Position numbers and translations under genes: made by a program. Positions 47,397-58,493 of a stretch of 64,000 bases of DNA are shown here, one piece after another. The notes under the pieces were generated by a model, which was given only the letters and a program-made list of their open reading frames with translations, had not been told where the DNA came from and did not search any database. Position 1 is the first letter of the stretch. The number at the start of each line of letters is the position of its first letter. Origin of the DNA: Thinopyrum elongatum (taxonomy: Eukaryota > Streptophyta > Magnoliopsida > Poales > Poaceae); contig CM022303.1 in assembly GCA_011799875.1 (NCBI GenBank), positions 427,357,230-427,421,229 of the forward strand, read 5' to 3'.

Positions 47397-50300
47397 ATGG
47401 CACGCTCATGGGCCGGCGACTGGGATGGCTCCAACGTCCATGAGGATCATCTTTCTTTCCTTCGCCAAACACGGCGGCTGCCCCGGGAGACGAATGTGCG
47501 GGTACGTGTTCCCCCAGAGGCGGAAATCTCACCGGCGCCGGAGGGCGACGAACGTGTCGTCTTCCGGTCCCATTTTCTTCGCGGCTTCAGCCTTCCAGCG
47601 AGCAGCTTCTTCCGCTCCTTTCTTGACTTCTACCGAGTCCAGCCGCACCACCTCACACCAAACACGGTGGTGCTGCTGGCCGCCTTTGTCACCATGTGTG
47701 AAGGATACCTCGGCACTCTCCCCACCCTTGAGCTCTGGGGGGAGTGCTTTTATCTCAAACTCGGCACCGCCACCAAAGGCCAGGCGGCTCAATGCGGAGC
47801 CTGCGTGGTGGTGCGGCGTCTAGGCACCGGAAACCGATTTCTGCCCATCTCCCTGCTGCAGTCTGCCAAGCTGTGGCAGAAATCCTTCTTCTATGTCAAG
47901 AATGTCCACCCGATGAGCGACTACATCAACCTGCCGGCTTATGCGGCCGGCCCGCCAACTGAGCCGCGCGCCAACTGGCAGTACAGGCCCAGCTCCCTAT
48001 CGGCCACTCCCTCCGCCGCACTCGCACGACTTCAGGTGATGACGGAATCGGAGGGCCTGAAGGGCTCGGACCTGCTGGCCGCCTTTGTGACGCGCCGAGT
48101 ACTTCCCCTCCAAGCCCGGCCCCACATCGTCAACTGCATGAGCGGGCACCGGGACCCGTGCCGGATGTGCACATGGGAGTTGCCGGGCGTGGAGGTGGCC
48201 CGGCTGGTCAACTATATCTCCAACTGCAAGTTATCGGAGACGGACTGGCAGTTCGGCAAACGGCCGTACGACCGCGCGCATCCGCCACCTGCGGTTAGTC
48301 TTGCAATTCTTTTTCTCTTTTGCTGGTCTGAGTTCTTGCTTTGCCGTCTGACTAGTCGGCCATGGTGCAGGTCCTCCCGGCCCAGTCGGCTGTTGGCGCT
48401 TTGGATCCGGGTCAGCAGTATATGCCGGACCGAACGAGGAGCGATGTGGACGACCCCGACTTGGGGGCGGCCGCCATGGAGGAGGACGACGCGACAGGTG
48501 GCAGCGATGGAGCAGGTTGCTCCGGGGGAGGAGGCGGCCTCGAGGACTGGCCGGATGATGATGAGGAGGAGCACGAGCCGCGCTGCATGCACGGCATCGC
48601 GGGCGCGAGCTTTTCGGCCGCGCCGACAGAAGCAGGCGGCGCATCAAAGCGCCGAGCCGGCTCATCGCTGTTCGGCAGTTGGCCGAAGAGGCCCAAGAAT
48701 ACGGCCGCCGCGACCAGACGGCAGGAGGCCGCCGCGATGGCGGCCTAGTTCCAGAAGGCCCCGAAGCGGCCCCTGATGGTGTCCGCGTAAGTGCTCGGTT
48801 GCGTTTTTCTTTCCTTTCTTCCTTGTAAACTCTTTCTGAGTTTCTTCTTGTCTTGCTTGAACAGGGCCCCGCTCTCTCTGGAGCGGTCCGCTGCCGCTTC
48901 TATAATTGGAGCGGCGGAAGGCTCCGCCAGCGCCCGTCGCGTGGATCCGCCCGCTAACCTCCGGGAGGCGACGGAGAGGAACGCGCGGGAAGCGCGCGAG
49001 GAGCAGGAGGAGATTGAACGGCAGAAGGCGGAGGCGGCCAAGACGGCGCAGGCGGACGCGGATGCGGTGGCCACGGTCCAGGCGGACACCGCAGCCAAGG
49101 CCCAGGCGGACGCGGCTGCCCAGGCGCGGGCGGAAGAGGCCGTATGCGGCCAGACTCCGCAACTTTTCATCCCGCTGCGCGTGGTGCCACCACCGCCAGA
49201 GAACCTGGTGCCGACTGGAGGAGCCGGCGACGATCAGCCGGTCATGGAGAGGAGAGGAGGCAGTGTCGTCGTCCCGGGGGTGGAGGTGCCCCCGCAAGCT
49301 CCGACTGCCGAGGCCCGAAGCAGTTGGTGTGACGTGTCACCGGCGCCGCCGGTTAGTGGCGAGCTAGTTGTGGGGGTGACCCCTGTGGTCTGTCCTCCGA
49401 GGCGCTGTCGTGTGGCGAAGGCGGCCTCGGCGCCACGGGTGTGGGAGTTTGGGGCCGCAAGCTCGTCGGCCCCAGAAGCAGAGGCCACTAGTGCCGCCCC
49501 ACCAGAATGGACGCCTGGGGGCGGGACGGGCGTGCTGAACAAAGCCGCGCAGGACGTTAAGGCCCAAATCCAGGCCCAAGGCACCACCCTCCAGCAGTAT
49601 ACGAAGGCGTTCCTGGCGACGCGGGCGGCCGTCCGGGTACGCTTCTTTGCTTTGTTTTCTTTTTGATTCTTGCAATCTTCCGTGGGGGCGCGCCAGCGCA
49701 CCCACTGGGTGTAGCCCCCGAGTTCCGGGCCGGCTGCTGAGCAGGCGGCTCGGAACTTTATGGTAAGTTCCGAGTGCTAACTTGTTTTCTCTTCTTTTGT
49801 CTTTGTTGCAGGATTACCACAACATCCGCGCAGCTGCCTTCAACTCCCAGGTCCAGGAGCTGGCTAGGCGGACCACCGACCTGACCGAGAGCCAGAGTAA
49901 GCATTCCGTCTTCTTCCTCGCGGGGGCGTGCCAGTGCACCTGCTGGGTGTAGCCCCCGAGATTCGGGCCGACTGCTGAGCAGTCGGGCCGGATCTTCTGG
50001 TAACCACTTTTCTTCTTGGTCGACTTTGTTGATTGTCTTCTCTTTCTCGATTCTGCAGGAGCCAACGCCACACTGCAGCAGCGCCTGGGTGAAGTCCAGA
50101 CCGAGCTGCGCGCCAAGGAGGAGGAGCGCAGCAAGGCGGCCCAGGAGCATGACCGTCTGGCCAAGAAATTGGCGGACCAGGCGGATCAGCATAAGGCGGA
50201 GCTCCAGAAACTCAAGGAGGCGGGAGGCGCCCTCCAGGCTGAGTTTGAGACCGAGTGCTCGAAGTGGGTCGAGAAGGAGGCAATCCTCGCTGCTGGCTAT

Positions 50301-51201
50301 GGCGAGATTGAGGATATGATCGATGGTAAGCTTCTTTCTTCGGAATAGCTGCCGACTGCATCAAGAGTCGGCTTCCGACTTCTGATCTTTGCTTCTTCTT
50401 TGCGTAGACTTCTTTCCTGGACACGCCGTTGCCGTCAGCCAGGCCATCGAGGCGCGGCGCGACCAGCGTAGGCGGGAAGGAGTGGAGATCCCGCTCGACG
50501 CGCCTCGGAACATGAACGAGCAGCTCCTGGCCGTCAGGACGCGCCTGCAGCCGGTTCACCGTCTGCTCCGCCGCCTGCAGCGCGCCAGGTCCCAGCTGGT
50601 TTCCGCCCTCTGGCCAAGCATCCAAGCCCCGAGCACCCCCAGTCGGACCGCCGACTGGTTGGAGGTGGCGGTTGGCTGCTTTGAGGCTTGGAAGGGCTCC
50701 TCCGCTTGGGCAGGCGCCCGAAGGGCCTTGGAGTTCATCAAGGCGTGGTATCCTGGGCTGAACCTAGCCTGGTTGGCCACGTTCCGGCAGGAGGCCATGG
50801 AAGAGTTGGCGGCAGTAGTGCCCGCGCTCACTCGACGCACGGCGGCGATCGCCGAGTACACCGAGACCGGTGTCTTCCTCCCCGAGCTAGACGAGGAGTG
50901 TGCCGAGGTGCCCCCGGACTGGTTCGGGCTGAACCCGGATGACAGTGAGGACTCGGCAGAAGAGGTCGCCTCCAGCGATGAAGGCGAGGACGAGGAAGAC
51001 GAGGATGGTGAAGGCGACGCACCGAAGGGCCGAGCGGACGGCCAGCCTCAGCTCGATCGGGCCTCGAGCAATGAGCCGGGTGCGAGTACACCGACTGTTG
51101 CTGATGGTGACCAAGCCGAGACTTGCCAGACGGCCACTCCACCAGCCGGCGCCGCCGACTCCACCAACCTGCCGGACCCGTCTGCTGCTCCTCTGGCCTA
51201 G
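47397..51201 (+). pseudogene. Antisense gene of element G: six exons, PF04195-like domain and coiled coil, one stop
   Basis: Exons inferred from consensus splice sites that keep the frame: 47397-48293, 48371-48786, 48865-49636, 49812-49896, 50059-50325 and 50408-51201 (3231 nt, about 1076 residues). The start is ATG in a CCCATGG context. Exon 1 (residues about 55-125) has FFRSFLDFYRVQPHHLTPN then L-G-T-L-P-T-L-E-L-W, the pattern of the putative gypsy-type transposon domain (PF04195). Exons 3-5 encode Glu/Ala/Lys-rich coiled coils. Exon 6 ends with a very acidic stretch and then a Thr/Pro-rich tail. A TAG at 48746-48748 in exon 2 breaks the frame; all splice sites I can judge look intact. It converges with the integrase end at 51929. 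Function in Tat elements is unknown. Confidence 0.8.
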
Positions 51202-51928
51202 GCTGCCAACTTCGTCTTGCCTTTTCCTGCTTTTGTGGTCTCTAGGACGAACTTGTTAAATTTACGCAGTTCCACCCAGTAGGGGTGTATTCAAACTTTG
51301 TTGAATGCTGGCCGAGGGCCTCTTGCTATGTAATCTAATTCTCGCGCAAGCTGTGCTCTGCCGAGCTCCGACTTGTCTTGCTTTCTATTCTTTTTGGCTT
51401 TTTCCTTTGCCGCCTTCCCTTGGCTGCCACCCTGCCGGCCAGACAGCCGCTCTTCGGCTTTTGGCTGGGTCGGGTACTTGGCCATTTTGGGAAGGCAAGT
51501 ACTTTGGCCGCTTAGAACGTAGCAAGTTAAGTGAGAGGCCGGCCGGCCGGCTGCTCAGCAGCCGGACGGATAGGCGAGGAGCCGGCTTGGCCTATGTGAG
51601 TGCTTTCGTCCTTAGCCATTTTTCATGTGGGCACCATTTCCTGCCTTTGACTCTTGCCAGCCAGACAGTCGCTCTGCGAGCTGCGGCTTATGGCAAGAGA
51701 GGGCTTAGCTGTCGGCACACTACTTGTCCGACTGCAGGTAGCGCTGACATAGTACAAGGCGGCAAGCCCCCGGGCCGACTAGTCGGACCCGGTGCCGGCG
51801 GAGGACTGAAATAACTCATTCACAGGCATGAAACTTATCATATAGATAAGAAGGGTAGCCCCCGAGTGCTCCTCGAGGGGCCCGGTGTCTTTGCGCTTAA
51901 TACAAAAGGTAGCGTGGTACATACTGCA
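51202..51928. other. Non-coding stretch between the convergent genes of element G
   Basis: It holds the end of the antisense transcript and the 3' end of pol. A fourth copy of the polypurine-like motif GTAGCCCCCGA is at 51855-51865. No coding is seen. Confidence 0.6.
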
Positions 51929-53233
51929 TTAACTGTAAAATCTTCGGAGGAGATTTGCGTTCCATGGGCGCTCTGTTTCCTTGCCGGAATCGTCCCTCTT
52001 GCGCACCCTGGGCTTTTGCGCGTCGATCAGGTAATAGGAGTCGTTGCCCAAGGCTTTGCTGATGATGAAGGGGCCTTCCCAAGGGGCCGAGAGCTTGTGC
52101 TGGCCGGCTGTTCGCTGGATCAGCCGGAGCACAAGGTCTCCCTCTTGGAAGGATTGCGGCTTGACTTTCCGATCGTGATAGAGGCGCAGGCTCTGCTGGC
52201 AGATGGCGGACCGGCTGAGTGCTAACAGCTGGCCCTCTTCCAGCAGATCGACACCGTCTTCACGTGCTTCCTTTGCCTCCGCCTCCGTGTACATGGTGAC
52301 GCGAGGTGAGTCGAACTTGATGTCAGTTGGGATGACGGCCTCGGCCCCGTACACGAGGAAGAAAGGAGTGAAGCCGGTTGATTTATTCGGGGTGGTGCGG
52401 AGGCTCCAGAGGACGGCCGGCAGCTCGTCGATCCAGCAGCCGGCCGAGCGCTCCAGTGGCTCGACCAGTCGGGGCTTGATGCCGGATAAGATGAGGCCAT
52501 TTGCTCGCTCGACTTGGCCGTTTGATTGCGGACGGGCAACGGATGCTAAGTCCAGTCGGATGCCATGCATCGCGCAGAAACGGGCCAAGGCGCCTTTGGC
52601 AAAGTTGGTGCCATTGTCGGTGATGATGCTGTGGGGTACACCGTACCAGACGGTGATATCTGCGATGAAGGTCACGGCAGTCGGACCATTGAGCTTCTTG
52701 ATTGGCTTTGCTTCGATCCACTTGGTGAATTTGTCCATGGCGACAAGCAGATGAGTCATGCTGCCGCCTGCTGTCTTGAATGGGCCCACCATGTCCAACC
52801 CCCAGACGGCAAAAGGCCAGGTAAGGGGGATGGTCTTGAGTGCGGAAACCGGCAGATGTTGCTTGGAGCTGAATTTCTGGCACCCCTTGCATTTCTTGAC
52901 CAGATCCTTGGCGTCCTCCAAGGCAGTCGGCCAGAAGAAACCATGGCGGAAAGCTTTAGCGACAAGGGATCTGGAGGCCGTGTGGTGGCCGCACTCGCCT
53001 TGGTGTATGTCTCTAAGGATTGCCTTGCCTTTCTCTGGTTCGACGCAGCGTTAGAAGACGTCGATCACACTGCGCCTGACAAGCTCTCTATTTACTATCG
53101 TGTAAGTTCCTGCCCGGCGTTGCACCTGCCGGGCCGAGATCTCATCAGCTGGAAGCTCTCCGCTCACCAGAAAGTTGAGGATGGTCTGCGCCCATGACGG
53201 TGCTTCCACTTCATCCACTGTCATTACGGCCAC
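51929..53233 (-). pseudogene. Integrase of element G
   Basis: The zinc-binding part (H-Q-G-E-C-G-H-H then KKCKGCQKF) spans about 53005-52875. The catalytic triad lies in the frame from 52921: Asp43 (GLDMVGPF), Asp102 (ITDNGTNF) and Glu138 (SNGQVERANG), with 35 residues between the last two. A C-terminal domain with G-D-L-V-L-R and K-L-S-A-P-W-E-G-P-F-I-I follows. The stop at 51929 is the natural end of pol. A TAA at 53051-53053 just before the zinc region is the only lesion here, and the core looks intact. Integrase inserts the cDNA at a staggered 5-bp cut, matching the GTTAC duplication. Confidence 0.9.
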
Positions 53234-53287
53234 TGAAACTAGGGCGGTTGTGTTGGGAGGTGGCGGGGTGGAGTCGGCCGCATCTTG

Positions 53288-54019
53288 CTACGTTGTTGAA
53301 GTCCCCGGACCGACTGCTGCAGGCATCAGGCCGGGTTGTGGAGTCCCCAGGCCGGGTGCGACTGCTGCAGTCCCCGAACCGCTTGGTGAAGCCCCCGGGA
53401 CGACTGCTGCAGCCCTCGGGCCGGGTTGTGAAGTCCCCGGGCCAGCTGCTGCAGTCCCCGGGCCGGGTGCGACTGCTGCAGCCCCTGTGCCACCAGCCGA
53501 AGTCCCCGGGCCGGCTGTAGCAGCCCCCGAGTCGGATCTGACTGCTTCGGGGACAGCCGGTACGAAGATGGATTCTGATTCTGGGGAAGGCTTGATAGAC
53601 GGCTTGCAGAGGCACTGAAGGGACACGCCGGCTGGTATGGCTTGCCGGGTGGAGCCGATCCATGCCAGGGCATCTGCTTGCTCATTGTCGGCCTGTGGCA
53701 CGTGAAGGAACTCGCACCCGTCAAAATATCCGCTGATCTGCTGGACGAGGGAGCGGTAGCTTGCCATGTTTGCATCATTGGCGTCCCAGTCGCCAGACGA
53801 CTGTTGGACCACCAAATCCGAGTCGCCGTAGCACAGAATCCGGCGGATGCCAATCTCCTTGGCCAGCCGGAGTCCGTGTACTAGTGCCTCATTCTTGGCC
53901 ACGTTGTTGGAGGCGGCGAAATGGATTTGCAACATGTATCTGAGCTTGTCGCCTTTGGGAGAGGTGATGACGATGCCGGCTCCCAAACCGATGCGCATCT
54001 TCGAGCCATCAAAGTGCAT
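53288..54019 (-). pseudogene. Archaeal-type RNase H and repeat linker of element G
   Basis: The frame opens with MHFDGS and carries the four acidic residues expected of RNase H: Asp4, Glu44 (NEALVHGL), Asp66 (YGDSDLV) and Asp116 (NEQADALA). This second RNase H, distinct from the degenerate one fused to reverse transcriptase, is a hallmark of the Tat lineage and would remove RNA from the RNA-DNA hybrid. Residues after about 165 are a Pro/Gly/Ala/Thr repeat (P-G-T, A-A-A-V-A-P-G) linking to integrase. A TAG at 53288-53290 interrupts this linker. Confidence 0.85.
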
Positions 54020-54067
54020 CCGCCAATGAGTGGAGTCTGGAGCTGGCGGTAGGTACTGGGTCTCGGC

Positions 54068-55459
54068 CTAGTCGACGAGGAAGTTGGCCAGTGCCTGGGA
54101 TTTGATGGCGGTACGAGGCTGGTAGAAGATGGTGTAGGGGGCCAGCTCGATGGCCCACTTGGCCACCCGGCCCGATGCGTCTCTACCGCCTATGATCTCC
54201 GCAAGCGGGGCGGTGCAAACAACCGTGATGGGGTGCTCTTGAAAGTATGGCTTGTGCTTCTTGTTGGCAAAGTGCACGCCGTAGCACATCTTTTGGTAGT
54301 GGGGGTAGTTCTGCTTGGAGGTTGACAGCACCTCACTCAAGTAGTACACGGGCCTCTGAACCGGCTGTACCTTGCCGTCTTCTTGGCGCTCTACCACCAT
54401 GACTGTGCTGACCACCCGGCTGGTGGCGGCGATGTAGAGAAGCATGGGCTCCTTGGCAACCAGGGCAGCGAGAACAGGCGGCGTGGTCAACATCTTCTTG
54501 AGCTGGAGGAAAGCCTCGTCCGCCTTGTCGTTCCACACAAAATGACTAGTTTTCTTCATCAACTGGTACAGGGGAAGAGCCTTCTCGCCCAGCCGACTGA
54601 TGAAGCGGCTGATGGATGCCAAGCAGCCGATGAACTTCTGAATGTCTCGCAGTCGGGTGGGCCTTTCCATCCTCTCGATGGCCTTTATCTTGACAGGGTT
54701 GCACTCTATGCCGCGCTCTGAGACAAGAAAACCCAGGAGCTGGCCGGCTGGTACTCCAAAGACACATTTCTCTGGGTTGAGCTTGATTTGAAAATGGCGC
54801 AGATTATCAAAAGTTTCCTTGAGATCTTCCAGGAGGGTACCGCGCTTCTCCGTCTTCACCACAATATCGTCCACATAGACGTGGGCATTTCTATCGAGTT
54901 GCTTGAGGAGGCACTTCTGCATGCAACGCTGGAACGTGGCACCGGCATTTTTCAAGCTAAATGTCATGGTCAGGTAGCAGAAGGCTCCGAATGGCGTGAT
55001 GAAGGCGGTCTTTAGGCGGTCGGCCGGGTTCAACTTGATCTGGTGGTACCCTGAGTAGGCTTCCAAAAAACTCAGCAGCTCGCATCCGGCTGTGGAGTCT
55101 ATCACTTGGTCAATCCGAGGCAAGGCAAACGGAACTTTGGGGCAAGCTTTGTTGAGGCTGGTATAGTCGATACACATGCGCCATTTGTTGTTCTTCTTTA
55201 GTACAAGGACTGGGTTGGCAAGCCATTCTGGAAAGAACACTTCCATGATGAAGCCGACTGCTAGAAGCCGGGCTATCTCTTCACCAACAATTCCTCTCTT
55301 CTCCTCCGACAGGCGGCGGAGGGTTTGCTTGACTGGTTTCGCATCTGCTCTGACATGTAGCTTGTGCTCGGCGAAATCCGTCGGAACACCCGGCAGGTCC
55401 TTTGGAGACCATGCAAAGATGTCCTGATTCTCACGGAGGAAATCGACGAGCTCGCTTTC
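54068..55459 (-). pseudogene. Reverse transcriptase and degenerate Ty3 RNase H of element G
   Basis: Coding runs from the TAG at 55460-55462 to the TAG at 54068-54070. Counting from M at 55246: KWRMCIDYTSLNKACPK at 21-37, the motif-A region FLEAYSGYHQI at 60-70, ITPFGAF at 83-89, YVDD at 124-127. An RNase H-like part follows from about 250. In motif A the usual catalytic Asp is Glu (LEAYSG in place of LDAYSG), and MTFSLKNAG replaces MPFGLKNAG, so the enzyme is probably inactive even apart from the stops. The fused RNase H lacks clear catalytic acids, as known for this lineage. Confidence 0.9.
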
Positions 55460-56320
55460 CTATTTGCTGTCAAGGCGAGCTCCTATGACAGCGAACTTCT
55501 CTGGGTGCTCCGGGTCCAAGGGTATCTTCTTGGTTTCTTTGGCTGGCTGGAAGGAGGCCTGAGCTTCCGATTCCTTTGGGTCTGGAGACATGTCCGGCTG
55601 CTTGCCGGCCATAGCCACGACCCGGTCAAGGAGCCGCCTCTCGGCAGCAATCACCAGAGACTTGGCCAGCCGACTGCTGGCTGCAGCACATTCGGCAGAC
55701 TTCCGGTAGTCGCCAGCTATAGTGATAATGCCCTTGGTACCCGGCATCTTCATCTTGAGGTAGGCGTAGTGTGGTACTGCCATGAATTTGGCCAGGGCAG
55801 GCCGACCAAGCAACGTGTGGTAGGGGCTCTCAAGGTCAACCACCTCAAACCAGATTGGCTCTCGGCGGAAGTGATTCTTGTCTCCGAAGAGGACGTCTAT
55901 CTTGATCTTGCCGATCGGTGAGCAGGAAAGTCCAGGCATGATGCCATGGAAGACAGTCTGGCTGGGCTGGAGCTGCTTCTCTTTGATGCACAACTTCTCC
56001 ATGGTGTCGCGGTAGAGGATGTTGATGATGCTACCGCCGTCTATCAGAATTTGGGAGAAACGAGCAGCTCGCCTCTCTGTTGCAAAGGTGGCATCCAACA
56101 CCAGGGCATAGGAACCCGGAGAAGGCATCACCTCCGGGTGGTCAGCTCGGCTCCAGCTGATCGGCTTCTCGGACCAGTGCATGAACTCTGGGGCTTCAGA
56201 GGCGACAGCATTCACCTCGCGGTGCTGCTGACGCCGGCTATGCCTGTCGTCGGCCATGCTGGTGAAGACGACGTAAGCTCCGTGCTCTTCGGGAAACTTA
56301 TCTTGAGTTGCGCCGACTGG
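55460..56320 (-). pseudogene. Protease of element G
   Basis: The same frame as gag, between a TGA at 56321-56323 and a TAG at 55460-55462. The active-site motif LIDGGS is at residues 71-76 counted from M at 56257. Downstream, L-G-R-P-A-L-A-K-F-M-A-V-P-H-Y-A-Y fits the retropepsin region of B and D. Both of those also have D-G-G, so it is a lineage feature and not damage. The fold looks complete. Confidence 0.85.
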
Positions 56321-58363
56321 TCAGACCGCCGGCTGCTGGGGAGATGGAGGCGGTGGGCCAGCAGGCGGGGGAGGTAGTCCTTCGCCCCGGGCGATGCGGG
56401 TGAGCCAGTGGCACTTCCGGGTGGTATGGTTGGATGGCTTCGCGCCGCTGTGGAACTTGCAGGGAGCATCAAGGGTTTGCTCGAACGAGAAGGCGGGCAA
56501 CCAGGCGGGCTTGCCGCCCTTCTGGCACTTGGGGCCGGGCTGCTCCTCAGGCTGCTGGTCTTCGACTGTCGCCACCTGCCGGCTGGTGGTAGCCGGCTGC
56601 TGGGCCTTGCGCTTGTTGTCGTTTGGCTGCTGGCGCCAACTGGAATCACCAGCCGGCGTCGGAGGGGCCAGAGGGAGCATCTTTCCTGACGCGTCCACTC
56701 GGAGCTCTGACTTCATGGAGGAGTCGGCAGTGGCGTACTTGTCCGCTATGATTAGCAGCTCGTCGAGGGTGGCCGGCTCGTCGCAGAGGAGTCGGTGCTT
56801 GCGTAGGGTGCCCTCTCGGCACCCGGTAGTGAAATACCCTATGGCTTGCACCTCGTGCACCCCTTCGCAAGAGTTGCGTAGCTCGGCCCACCGTGTTAAG
56901 TACTCGCGGGTGGACTCGATCGGGCCTTGGATGCACAGGGAGAGCTGGCGAGGCTTGGGCGGCCGCTTGTAGGTGCTAGTGAAGTTGCAGATGAAAACAT
57001 CGGCGAATTCTAGCCAGCTGTTGACGCTGTAGGGCTTGAGGCTGTTCAGCCATGCCCGGGCTGTGCCCTGGAGCATGAGCGGAATGTACTTTATGGCAAC
57101 GCACTTGTTGCCGTTTGCTATGCTGACGGCGGTGGAGTAGTCGACCAGCCAATCTTCCGGCTTCACGGAGCCGTTGGGGGTGTCCCGCGGGAGCGAGAAC
57201 CCTTTGGGGAAGGGCCCGTCGCGAATGCGAGGGCTGAAACAAGGCGGGCCGATCACATCTTCTTCTTCCAACGCTAGGGATCGAGCCAAGCGGTCGATCC
57301 GGTGGCGGGCGTCGTTCTCTCCGACTCCTTCACGGGGGCCCAGCCGGCCTTCGAGAGTCGGATGCTCAACAGGCGGGGGGGAGGCACGCCTCTCCCTGCG
57401 TGGGGGAGGCGGTCGATCGACCCGCCGTTCCACTGCTCGTGGGCGGCCGTCTTGGTCGCGCTCGATGGTGATGCGTGTGCGGCCGTGGCTAGCAGCCGGC
57501 TCTCGAACTCCTCGGTCGCGGGCGTCGGCTGTCGGCGTCCGGGAGGTCACGCCGTGTTCTCGGCAAGGGGGAAGGTTCTCATCTTGTAAGCCGGGTTCCA
57601 CCACGCGGCGGCCAGCTTCTTGCTGCGTGGCGGCCGCGTTGATGAGCTGCTGGACGCGCTCCGTCATGCAGCGATGCTCGTCGCCCTCCAGGTGGTCCAG
57701 CTCGTCTGCCGCCGCCTGGGCGGCGCGTAAGTTCTCCATTGGCGTGGCGTAGACTGGGCGGTCGGCCCCCAACATGCTGGCGATGGCTGCGCCGCGCTGC
57801 TGAACTGTGCCCGCACGGCTGGACTCGCCAGCAGCCAGCGTGCCGCAGACGGCACGGTCAATCTCGTGGTGGTAGGCCTCGGTGAGGCGTCTCATGGCCG
57901 CCAGCTTGTTGGCGCTGTCGAGGAGTGCGATACGGCACGCTTCCAGCGTCTCGCCGTTCGCACCAGGCGCTATGGGTGCGGACAGGTCCCGCATTGCCGC
58001 CTGCAACGGGTCCCGGCCGGCCTGGTCGGAGGCCCCGTCGTGGCTGATGACCAGCACCTCAGTGACAGTTCTGGTGCTGGCGCTGCTGCCTGCAGCGGGG
58101 AGCGGGTCGTCGAAGATCACCACGTCACCGGGGAAGGCAACAGAAAGCGCGTCGTCGGCGGCAATGACCAAGTCGACGGACGGGTCGGTGGAGCCGACGT
58201 ACTCCAGGTCGGAGGCCGGCTCGTTGGCGATGTGAAGCTTGCCGAGGGAGTCGACGAGGCAGCCCCCGGGGCTGGCTGCGCCCGCAACGAGTGCGGGCTC
58301 GTCGGTGAGGCGGGTCCCGCCGATGAGATCAGCAAGGTTGCTTGCGGCGCAAGCAACTTCCAT
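56321..58363 (-). pseudogene. gag of element G
   Basis: The open frame extends upstream into the primer site (58492), but its first ATG is at 58361-58363; I take that as the start. Counting from 58492, an acidic N-terminal part precedes an Arg/Pro-rich linker (about 325-380). The retrotransposon gag domain follows at about 450-560 (Y-I-P-L-M-L-Q-G-T-A-R-A-W-L-N-S-L). A Cys/His cluster CKFHSGAKPSNHTTRKC lies at 678-694, near a Pro-rich end. Gag builds the particle. The TGA at 56321-56323 separates it from protease in the same frame. It is unclear whether that is a lesion or a programmed stop; the equivalent codon in relatives would settle it. Confidence 0.85.
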
Positions 58364-58473
58364 GCCGCGCAGCACGTCAGCACAAGCGCCATCTGGCGTG
58401 CCGGGCTGGCCGCGCTCGCGAGGAAGGAAAAGGGTTCCCGTCCAGAACGTGTTTCCGGACGACGGTGCACCGA

Positions 58474-58491
58474 GCCCCACGGTGGTCGCCA
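58474..58491 (-). other. Primer-binding site of element G
   Basis: The minus strand reads TGGCGACCACCGTGGGGC, two bases inside the LTR end ...CCGACA. It differs from the sites of B and D. I have not identified the tRNA. Confidence 0.75.
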
Positions 58492-58493
58492 AA

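Noticed and set aside
53175..53618. Plus-strand frame over the Pro/Gly repeat of element G
   Set aside because: It is the complement of a coding minisatellite in the pol frame and has no independent features.
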